The notes under the pieces were generated by a model. The model searched no databases. It saw only the letters and a program-made list of their open reading frames with translations, and had not been told where the DNA came from. Below are positions 55,371-64,000 of a stretch of 64,000 bases of DNA, in pieces. The stretch's first letter is position 1. Each line of letters starts with the position of its first letter. Source of the stretch: Chloranthus sessilifolius (lineage: Eukaryota; Streptophyta; Magnoliopsida; Chloranthales; Chloranthaceae); assembly GCA_021018995.1 (NCBI GenBank), contig CM037588.1:82991765-83055764 (forward strand), read 5' to 3'. Position numbers and translations under genes: made by a program.

Positions 55371-55570
55371 TGGCGCAACTATTTTCCCCTCGGATTTGCT
55401 TGGCGAACTAATAGTTGCGCCAGGCCTTTTTCTCCCAGAAATGGCCTGACGCAACTAATAGTTGAGCCAGGCATAAATGGGTCCCCCCACCCCTCGCGAG
55501 GCCAACTTCCAGGCTACTGTTCATTACTATTTTACTGTACATTTGCCTGGCGCAACTAATAGTTGCGCCA
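55371..55570. repeat. four palindrome sites in the LTR of element B
   Basis: Sites at about 55371 (right half worn), 55401-55422 (one base short), 55447-55469 and 55548-55570. The last is a perfect 11+1+11 palindrome of half-site TGGCGCAACTA. The array ends 284 bp before the TATA box, against 278 bp in A. Confidence 0.88.
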
Positions 55571-55853
55571 AGCATATGAATAGTAACTGTTAGAATTTGC
55601 CCCGATTTTCATTTTTAGGGTTTGACTTAATGACCACCTTGACCTTTGGGGTGTGTTTTGCTAGTTCTGTTGCACCCTTTTGAAGCCAATTTGTACTCCT
55701 TTAAGTGGCTTTAAGCCTCACCCCATCATCCACCATTGGAGGACCTTCTCACACATTTCAAGGCTCCAAAAACCCTAGAAATCCTTAGATGTGAGATTAC
55801 CTAATTGCTAAAGTTACTTAGCCTCTAAGTAGCCTCCTAACCCACCCTTTTCC

Positions 55854-55862
55854 TATAAATAG
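55854..55862 (+). promoter_or_regulatory. TATA box of element B LTR
   Basis: TATAAATAG in 'TCCTATAAATAGAGCC', equivalent to the box of element A at 32686. Confidence 0.75.
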
Positions 55863-56586
55863 AGCCCCCCACCCCTTGGTTTAGGGGTTGAGAAATTTGC
55901 TTAAGAGAGAAAGAGCTCAAAGTGAGAAGTTCTTCCTCCCTTTTGTGTACTATTTTCACCCAAATTCTAGAATCTCCCAACCTCATTTCAAGCTTGTTCT
56001 TGCATCCAAAATCCTTAGCCTAGGTGTGTGAGATCCCCTAGGCTCCCTTCGCTAACTCTTAGCTTTAAGTCTTAGGAGTTAGAACCTCATTTTCCACCAT
56101 ACAAGGCCTTCAAGAGCTCATCAAAGCAAGCCACGCAAGGCTCTCCTACAGTGCTACAAGGGTCCGAGGGCTCCGACTCTCCCCTTTCTTCTCCTATCTC
56201 TTTTTAGCATTCCCTACCCTTTCATTTGTGCCGTTATGTCATCGAATTTTCTGTAGGAACGGAGGGGCACAAATAGGATTGGAGGCCCATTTGGGTAAGA
56301 GGGAACCATTTCTTTGTCTTTTACATTATTTTATTTTTGGCCATAAGTAGAGACCGCGTTAAGCGGGTTGATCGGGTGCCTAACACCTTCCCGATCGATA
56401 ACCGAAGCCCCTACCCAAGAGCCTTTGGTGTGGACCGGATCCAGAGTCATATTTTTAGCACTTCCGTGCTCATAAAAATGAACTAGGTATCCCGGGACAC
56501 CGAAAGCTCCGGGTGGCAACTCTATATTTTTCGTTAGAGAGTGCATCGTCGCGACGGGATCGTCTTGATTCCCATGATTGCACAGA

Positions 56587-56604
56587 TGGCAACTCTGTTG
56601 GGGA
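56587..56604 (+). promoter_or_regulatory. primer-binding site of element B (tRNA-Arg type)
   Basis: TGGCAACTCTGTTGGGGA, 2 bp after the LTR end, same position and type as in element A. Confidence 0.75.
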
Positions 56605-57986
56605 TTAGCTAGTAGAGCTTCCCCTTGAACTAGGCCCTTTTTTTAATTTTTCTAACATATTATTGCTGTTTTTTTAGTCTATTTTTACTATTTTTTTTAC
56701 TCACCCCTCCAATTAAGTCGTTTTAGTTACCCCTACTTTTACATCATTTATGAGCCTTAGCCGATTGGCGAGCCTACTTGCGCATAGTCTTTAATTTCCT
56801 TACTTTCCTGTCATTTTTAGTTCCTTAGTTGATTGGCGGGCCTACTTGAGTTTTGTCTTTCAATTCTTTTAAATTTCTGTCATTTAAAGCGCCTTAGCCG
56901 ATTGGCGGGCCTACTTGAGCACTCATATTCTGCCAGTGGACATCGGCCCGTAGTGGCGCCACGGGATAATCACCCCCGGTCTTTGAACTAAAGAAAACTT
57001 CCAAAAAAAAAAGAAAAAAAGCTTTGAAAAAAATTAAAATTGACCCAAGTTAGGGAGCTTAATTAATTTGTTTTGTGGGTTAGATTTTCAAAGGGGTTAG
57101 GATTAAGCAAACACATAAACACCCGGGTCTTAGTATGGCGGCAACCCCTAGTGGTGATGATCCAGAAAAGTCCTAGCCCACCTGGTATCTGAGAAGGCGC
57201 TCGCGCCGGAGGTATATCGCGCGGGTTTCCATTCCGAAGTTTAAAACCTTTGGGGAGTGCATTAGCGAGTTATACCGGGCTCAAACCCTTTAGGTGCGGT
57301 GAGGAGAGAATCAATCACGAAAAATAGCTCAGTTCCCGGAAGCCTAGCTTCCATAAAAAACTAAAAAAAGACTCATTTCGGGTGTTGGGTGCCGCTGTCA
57401 AACACTCTGGAACATCATTTTCTAGTTGGTGCATGTATTAGTTGCGCCAGTACAAAAAGCTGGAATTTATAATTGGCGCAACTAATAGTTGCTCTAGCTT
57501 TAAAATCCAGGTTTTTAGCTTGGCGCATCTAATTGTTGCGCCAGTGTAGAAACAATGCCCTGCAACCTGGGCACAAGTATTAGTTGCGCCAGGTCTGTTT
57601 ACAGCACCCCAGCCTGAATCTGTGGCCTTCTTCACCTCCCGAGTCCCCCAATCAGTGTGCTTAGTGCCTTGTTTGGGCCTAGCCATCTCTGACACCCAAT
57701 ACGCCCCCGCCGGTCAAAAGAGGGCAACTTCTTTTTGGCTCATTCTGGGGGATCGGGTTGTTTGCCTCGATTTCCATGCCTTTAATAGATCGAAGGTTCT
57801 CCTTCGATTCTTCTGAAGTGCCTCAGAATTGTAGCCGCAGGTCTTGAATTAAAGTACGAGAGCCACCCGAAAAGGGAATTCCAAGGCCTCGAAACCTTTG
57901 TTTTTCAAAACTCTTTCAAAAAATTCACAAAAAAATAAATAATTAAAACCCAAAAAAGAAATAGATAGTTTTGTGGTGCAGGCACA
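56605..57986 (+). other. 5' leader of element B
   Basis: Non-coding. The phrase 'GCCTTAGCCGATTGGCGRGCC' and variants recur near 56753, 56820 and 56890 in B, and near 33600, 33660 and 33705 in A, so it is a small shared tandem repeat. The conserved segment at about 57125-57215 matches A at 33940-34050. The palindrome array lies at 57427-57591. Confidence 0.6.
57427..57591. repeat. four 23-bp palindromes, 47-48 bp period, leader of element B
   Basis: Sites at 57427-57449, 57474-57496, 57521-57543 and 57569-57591; starts 47, 47 and 48 bp apart. Half-site TGGCGCAACTA with scattered changes; the right half TAGTTGCGCCA is best kept. The array ends 396 bp before the gag ATG, against about 400 bp in A. 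Confidence 0.94.
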
Positions 57987-60900
57987 ATGGCATCATCTTG
58001 TCCTCCGTCGTCCCGTAGGGGAAGGAGGAGGATTTTTGGGCCTTATCCAAGGCACCCTTACTCGATCCAATCCCGAAGAATGTCGCGGGTAGTGGACCCG
58101 GCTTATGCCGATCCCGACTCATCCTCGCCACATTCTCCAACCCACTCCCATTTGGGAGAAGTTTTTTCCACCATCCCCCTCACCCAACCCCCCTTTACCG
58201 TCATCGGCCCATTTGGCGCCCCCATATTCCCAACCATTACCCCCCAAAATATCCAAAGTCCTACCCCTCATTCTCTATCTTTTGCCCAAGCCATGCCCAT
58301 GCCAAGTCCAACTCATCTCCCATCCACATCCATATAAAACCCAAACCCATTTTTCCAATCCACATCTATGTCCCAATTCCCATCATCCCCCTATAGACCC
58401 GATCCACCCACATTCACATACACCACTTCCACCCTATCCGACCCCCTGCAAAATACCCCATCCATCCATGTCATGCCCATTTTTACCAGGGCCATGCCCA
58501 ACTTTCTTCATCCCTCCTCATCATGCCCCCCATCATCCAAAAATATACCCAATACATCCCCTCATCCACCCCATACCCCCCCACCTACCGTGGCCATGCC
58601 CGATTATACCAGGGCCATGCCCAATTTTTCCGCCACCTCCATTCCATCCATACCCCTTCATCCCTTGAACCCACCATTCACGTCCCCTCCTCCGTCCATG
58701 ACAATGATAGAGGAGATGTTCCAAGCCTACTCCTTATGGAAGGCTTCTCAAAACACCCTCTCTCCTCCACACCCCATGAACCCATCCCATACCCTAGCCA
58801 ATCTCCATGCCTCACTCCCCCATGACTCCCATCAACCCCCCATAATCCACACTACTCAAACCCCCATTACCCACTTACCCCAAGGCCCATTGGCCCAAAC
58901 CCCCTTTTTTTACATATCCCAGGGGCCCATGGCCCAATACCCCACCACCCAAGCCTACCCAGGGCCCATGGCCCAGACCCACCAAGGGCCCATGGCCCAA
59001 ATCCATCAAGGCCCAGTGGCCCAGACCCACCAAGGGCCCATGGCCCATACCCATCAAGGCCCATTGGGCCAGACCTATCAAGGCCCATTAGGTTAGACCC
59101 ACTAAGGGCCCATGGCCCAGACCCATCAAGGACCAATGGGCCAGACCCATTAAAACCCATTGGGCCAGGCCCATCAAGGTCCTTTGGGCCAGACCCATTA
59201 AGAGCCCTTGGCCCAAACCTACCCAGGCCTATTGGCCCAGACCCATCAAGGGCCCGTGGCTCAAACCTACCAAGGGTCCATGGCCCAAACCTATTAGTGG
59301 CCCATGACCCAAAATGACCAAGGGTTCATGGCCCAAACCCGAACCCCCCACTCATACCTTCCACAATACCCCCAACATTTAACCCAACCTTCACAGCCGG
59401 GTCAAACCCATGCCATACCTCAAACCCAATTCTCCCATGGCCCCACACCCCAAGGCCATCTCCAAACCTTCCCCCATACCCAATGGCCCAATCAGGCCCC
59501 ACCTCAAAACCAAATTCCCATCACCCAACAAACCTTTCCTCACACCCAATGGGCTCACCCAACCCCCACTCATGTCATTCCCATCCAACCCGTGCAACAA
59601 CCATAGGAGAATCCTTCCCTCGCTACACACTATGCCGACTACCATTATGAAGAGGACGAGATTACGAATAGCGGGGCCTATGCTGAGGCTTTGACCAGCC
59701 TCAACCCTCCTCCCATAATTACCCATCCCCTGGTAGCCCAGAGTGAGTCCCAACCAGCTATTGAAAAAATGGCCCCCATATCCAAAGAATCGGAACAGTT
59801 AAGGGAGCAACTAGACAAGATCCAGAAACAATTGTTAAAAATGGGTGGTGCTGAAATCCACGCCACGGATTTCACGGATTTATGTCTATTTGCTGAGGTC
59901 CCCCTGCCCCCCAAATTTAAAATGCCAATATTTGACAAGTACAATGGTACAGACAACCCGATTGCACACCTCAAGTCCTATTATGGGGACATGTGCCAGT
60001 ACGGGGGGGACGAGAGTTGCTAATAAAAGTCTTTCAGAAAAGTTCAACCGGACCGGCCTAAGGTGGTTCACATCTCTTGAACCATCCATGATGAAGACAT
60101 GGAAGGATTTGACGCATTTGCTCCAGGAACAGTATGTCTATAATATTGATATTGAACTACGCAAGTCTGATTTGGGCCGTTTAAAATAGAATCCCAACGA
60201 GACCTTTGACGACTATTTGGGGCGTTGGAGAGCATTGGCAGCTCAAGTCAGAAATAGAATACCGGATGATGAGCAGATAGAGATGATTTCAAAGAACACT
60301 CTACTAGTGATTTCTGATTTTCTTGTATATCAATAGCATTCCAGTTTTGCTGATTTGGGAGGAATGCCAACCACTGTGAGGATGCCATCAGGGAAGGGCG
60401 GTTGAGTAAGAATGCTTCAAGGGGCCCTAGCAGGGTTAGGAGGTTTACTGAGTAGAAGAACGACAGGAGGACAGGGGCAGAGGTGCAAAATGTTGCGAAC
60501 ACTCGACCCAATAATAACAATGTAGCCTCATTCCAATTCCAAGCAGCGCAACTAGCTCCCGTCAGGATAGGGGCAGTACAAAGGGCAGGGAATGGGCAGG
60601 GAATGCAAATGACCCCGGAGAGGAGAGCCCATTATGATCGAGTCTTTACGCCCTTAGGGCAATCCTTAGGTATACTTTTGCCATTATTAATTGAAAAGGG
60701 TTTAATAATTGTTCTCCAACCATGACCTCCTCCCAATCCAATTCCATATAATTTTGACCCTAATACTCATTGCAATTTTCATCAGGGTCCGGGTCACCTG
60801 ACTGATCGCTGCATTCCATTGAAGCACGATCCAGGACTTAATCGATGCTGGAAAGATTATTTCCCCTACACCCGCCCAAGAAAATCAGCATGCGAATATC

Positions 60901-61743
60901 CATCAGGTGCCTTCACCACCGCACCCTACCGGAATAGCAGGTCCTAGACCCACCATAGGGATGGTAGAGGAATTTGAAGAAAAATTGGAGTTTGATCCGT
61001 CAAACTTCATTTGTAATCCAGAAATATTTGTGGCACCAAGGCAGAGAAATCTAGGAGAAGGAACTGTTGTGGTGATTGAACCCTTGAATCTGGCATATTA
61101 TTTTCCTACCCCTACACCAACAGTTGAACCCCTAGATCTTAGGGCCTATTTCCCACCATCCACTCCCATTAACTACGTACAAATAAATGCGTATCAACCA
61201 TATTCCACCACCCCCATCCATTACCCAATAAACTAGCAGACCCCCGATCCCCCACCACCAATAAATTACCAATGGCCTACTCTCACCCCATTATTGTCAG
61301 CTCAATCACATGCAAACTCTACCACCTCTTTCAATTCCCTCATGGCCCATCAAACCCCCAACCCTTTGCTTGCACCCATCAATTATCAATGGCCTGCACC
61401 CACACCATTACCCCCGGTGCAACCACCATTAAACCTCACCACCCCTACCTGGCCAAAATTTGCTATCCCCCCATCCATCATGGAGGAAAGCCATGTCTTA
61501 CCTACCCTCCCAGAGCCATTAGTACATGCACTTCAGACACCGATAGCCATACCATTCCAGCTCTCAGGACCAACCTATGATCCACATCAGGTCCCGTTGA
61601 GCTATGAGCAAACCAATGCTAATGCCGGCAACAACAGCAGAGAGGGAGTCGTGGACTTTGTTACCAGGTCGGAGAAGATCTCGAGACAGCCTGAGACAGC
61701 AGCAGTAGCACAAGCCCAACCCGTGGGGAGAAAGAGAGCACTG
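57987..61743 (+). pseudogene. gag of element B
   Basis: ATG at 57987 ('MASSCPPSSRRGRRRIFGP'). The N-terminal part is very Pro-rich ('GPFGAPIFPTITPQNI', shared with A) and breaks frame several times. An octapeptide repeat occupies 58880-59340. The gag core reads 'LREQLDKIQKQLLKMGG', 'PKFKMPIFDKYNGTDNP' and 'HLKSYYGDMCQYGG' (59691-60023), then after a shift 'LRWFTSLEPSMMKTWKDLTH'. A knuckle-like 'CNFHQGPGHLTDRC' (C-X2-H-X4-H-X4-C) lies at 60771-60812. The Pro-rich linker to the protease follows to about 61743. Confidence 0.75.
58880..59340 (+). repeat. 24-bp repeat coding for QGPMAQTH in gag of element B
   Basis: About 18-20 units of roughly CAAGGGCCCATGGCCCAGAC plus four bases, each coding for variants of Gln-Gly-Pro-Met-Ala-Gln-Thr-His. 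Element A has only a few units at about 35690-35860. The expanded tract is embedded in the Pro-rich N-terminal part of gag. The GGGCCCATGGCCC core makes each unit locally self-complementary. Confidence 0.88.
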
Positions 61744-61934
61744 TGAATCCGTTTGAGAAGATGAGTCGGGAACATATACTGGAGACTCAGCTGAAAAGAA
61801 TGCTGGTCCATATTACTGTATGGGATTTATTGATGACATCCCCACTCTATTTCCAAGCATTAATGGGGGCATTGAAAAATACTCATGTATCACTTCAAGT
61901 TAGCCCAGATGAAGTCGGGTAGATAATTGGTCAA

Positions 61935-63087
61935 GTGATGGCTCCAAATGCCATTTCATTTTTTGATTCTGATTTACCTGAGGAAGGAGGTAGTCACTCA
62001 AAATCTTTGAATATAACCGTTGAGTCCAAAAATATAATTTTCCCCTTGGTGCTAATTGATAATGGGTCTGCATTGAATATATGCCCGTTAAGAACCGCCA
62101 CAAAGATCAGGGTCGATTCGTGTATGTTAAGGCCCACCAGAACCAGTGCTAGAGGGTTTGACAATACTAGGAGAGAAATAATGGGAGAAGTTGATCTTGA
62201 GCTGCTGATAGGGCCAATGACCTTTTCCATCTTATTTCAAGTCATGGATATCAAATCCTCATTTAATTTGTTATTGGGGTGCTCATGGCTACATGAAGTC
62301 GAAGCTATACCTTCCACATTGCACCAGAAACTCAAATTTGCATCTGGGCATAAGATTATCACAATCATTGGAGAGGGTCACAGTGAGAAAGAAAAGGCCG
62401 CCAATAGCATTGAAAAACCAAATATGCTGGATGTACCACACACCGCTGAGGACGTCGACCTCCACAGTTTCGAGTATGAGGTGTCAGTTATACTCCCAGA
62501 ACCCATTGAGGGCAACATGTCTAAAACGGGAGGCAGTATGGTAGCGGCAGTGGCAATGCTCCAAAAGTGGGGCTATCAGAAAGGAAGGGGTCAAGGACCC
62601 AAATTACAAGGCAGAAGAGAGCCAGTTATGGCTAAGGGACAGAAAGTAAGAGTCGGGCTAGGATACAAGCCCACAGAGCAAGAGGTTCGAGAGGCCAAAG
62701 AGAAAGCCAGGATTGCCGTGACTGCAAGAGCTCGAGGAATCAACATAGAAGAGAAATCTCGCCCTAGGCTGCACATCAGGGATTCTTTTGTCAGTACAGG
62801 GGTCGTAAAGATCGATCAAAATGGGGCAACCCATTTGACCCCACACAAACCCATAGCCCCAGTCCATCCTACCAATCCCCAGATCTCCCTTCCCAGCTTG
62901 GAGATAGATTTGGCCGCGTTGTCCCTTTTTGAGGAACGATGGTCGGTACCTGAACAAACCCCGCTTGTGGTAAATCACCACGAAATCGAGTTATCGTTTG
63001 AGGACATGATCTCATATGAAATGGGGATCAATATGATGGAGGCTGACTCCAATGAGCCATATCAGTCAGCACCCTCCATCCCAATAG
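61935..63087 (+). pseudogene. protease and G-patch of element B
   Basis: Open over 391 codons from 61935 (TGA at 63108-63110 if unspliced). The protease active site is 'PLVLIDNGSALNICPLR', followed by 'LLLGCSWLHEVEAIPSTLHQ'. The G-patch is 'MLQKWGYQKGRGQGPKLQGR' (about 62555), in which the second Leu of the GxGLG core is Gln. Then 'GLGYKPTEQEVREAKEKA' and an acidic tail. The coding sequence runs to the splice donor at 63088. The upstream segment 'WDLLMTSPLYFQALMGAL' lies before a stop at 61920, so it is not fully intact. Function as for element A. Confidence 0.8.
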
Positions 63088-63215
63088 GTAAAGCGGCCCT
63101 CAGTGCATGAATCGGACATCTTTGCCCCAAACCCTGGAAGCGGGGAGTGGCCTAACATTTGGCACCCATTTCCTAAAAAAAAAAACCTATAAAAAGTGAG
63201 ATAAGCCCTTGGCAG
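63088..63215 (+). other. putative intron between protease and RT of element B
   Basis: Starts GTAAAGCGGC, ends CCCTTGGCAG, 128 bp. Boundaries and position match the intron of element A at 39511-39621, although the interiors have diverged. Confidence 0.6.
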
Positions 63216-64000
63216 GCAATAAATTGTATATACGCAAACCCGCCTTGCCAAAGGTCCGTCTCCGAAGAAAACAAAAATCTCAAAAACATGGAAAAAATAC
63301 AAATTCCCAAAAACATAAAAAAAATACAAAATCTCATAAACATTGAAAAAAGCTAAAGTCCAAAAATATTGTCATTCCAGAAAATGTCCCACAAAAGGAT
63401 GCCTTAATCAAAATACCCGTCCCACGTGAAATCGACCCCTTCCCTGTAGAAATACAAGAAGAGGTAGGGATCACGAGTCTGGACGAAGATGTCCTCTTCG
63501 AGGAGCCCTCCAATGAGCTCCTTGACCAATTTGCCAACTTTGAGTATGGCCCTACCCCCATTGTCGAAGAGACCGAAGACGTCAATCTAGGAACTGAGGA
63601 GGTTCCCAGAATAACTAAGATCGAAACGTCGTTGTCTCCTGAGGAAAGAAAAAGCATGATCGACTTCCTTCGGTCATACCAAGACATTTTTGCCTGGTCA
63701 TATTAGGACATGCCTGGTCTGGATACTGATTTGGTCGAGCATGAGTTGCCCCTCTACCCTGATATGAAGCCAGTCAAACAGAAGCTGAGACGTCTCCGAC
63801 CCGAATGGATGCTGAAAATCAAGGACGAGGTCAGCAAGCAATACGACACGGGGTTTCTCATGTTATCCAAATACCCGTAATGGCTAGCTAATATTGTGCT
63901 TGTACCAAAGAAGGATGGAAAGGTCTGCATGTGTATCGATTTCTGCAATTTGAACAAGGCGAGCCTAAAGGATGATTTCCCATTGCCACACATCGACACC
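63216..64000 (+). pseudogene. start of reverse transcriptase of element B (runs off the window)
   Basis: After the intron a Lys/Asn-rich linker, then 'FANFEYGPTPIVEETEDVNL', 'YQDIFAWSY', a stop at about 63703, and 'DMPGLDTDLVEHELPLYPD'. RT begins with 'VKQKLRRLRPEWMLKIKDEV' and 'VCMCIDFCNLNKASLKDDFP'; the usual Arg of 'DFRNLN' is Cys. A second stop lies near 63878. The active site lies beyond the window. Confidence 0.8.

Larger units (their letters stand above)
54984..56584 (+). repeat. 5' LTR of Tat element B
   Basis: Starts TGTAGACACCCAAATTTG, ends ATTGCACA, 1601 bp, one base different in length from the LTR of A. TATA box at 55854-55862. Four palindrome sites at 55371-55570. Confidence 0.88.
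54984..64000 (+). mobile_element. Ty3/gypsy Tat-lineage (Ogre-like) retrotransposon, element B (partial)
   Basis: 5' LTR 54984-56584, PBS, leader, gag, protease, G-patch, intron and the start of RT; it continues beyond the window. Layout and distances copy those of element A, but sequence divergence is substantial and the palindromes have a different sequence. The reading frame is less broken than in A: protease and G-patch are open over 391 codons. It lies directly downstream of A in the same orientation, separated by the CACTA fragment. Confidence 0.88.

Noticed and set aside
58867-59160. Gly/Leu-rich repetitive open frame on the minus strand.
   Set aside because: It is the reverse reading of the 24-bp gag repeat; composition follows from the repeat, not from a protein.

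Overview
This is a plant nuclear window, most likely from a large-genome flowering plant; the species cannot be told from the sequence. It holds one intact host gene surrounded by nested, mostly broken LTR retrotransposons. The host gene is an intronless group C MAP kinase kinase (MKK4/MKK5 type) at 5112-6101, GC-rich against AT-rich flanks, with a TATA-like box and CT-rich leader upstream.

Layout: 1-2400 is non-genic and carries degenerate AGCGCT-type motifs. 2832-4053 is a non-autonomous Mutator-like element (MULE) with long inverted arms, a perfect 9-bp target duplication and a centre made of long palindromes. 4063-6101 is the MKK promoter and gene. 6102-12949 is AT-rich and non-genic. 12950-16017 is a decayed Tekay-type chromovirus pol. 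16390-18099 is a motif cluster, a TATA box and a 750-bp tandem duplication carrying an extra ORF. 18100-21586 (minus) and 22695-25518 (plus) are two long LTRs of one family; the second is a solo LTR inserted into a second Tekay pol (21595-26607), whose 3' LTR is 27386-30000. 30001-31801 is intergenic with a decayed Arg/Ser-rich coding remnant.

The right half holds two related Ty3/gypsy elements of the Tat (Ogre-like) lineage. Element A runs from 31802 to about 54266: 1.6-kb LTR, PBS, leader, gag, protease, G-patch, intron, RT, two RNase H domains and integrase, then a long 3' region with two antisense extra ORFs (DUF7745-like and plant-mobile-domain-like) and a truncated 3' LTR. A third solo LTR of the other family sits inside it (51105-53010). 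Element B begins at 54984 and runs off the window during RT.

The most striking structure is a set of regularly spaced palindrome arrays in the Tat elements. Each site is a 23-bp palindrome (11+1+11). Sites come in groups of four with a 47-48 bp period, and the groups lie at fixed places: in the LTR about 280 bp before the TATA box, in the leader about 400 bp before gag, and in A also upstream of both antisense ORFs. A and B have different palindrome sequences, yet both arms changed together and the outer GCG and central TAATA are kept. Motif arrays with other palindromic cores (GTCGAC, TTCGAA, CTCGAG, GATCGATC and others) occur at promoter or leader positions of the other mobile elements here. 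Two copies of one LTR family even carry different cores at the same place. This fits fast-evolving recognition sites for element-specific DNA- or RNA-binding factors; that reading is inference.
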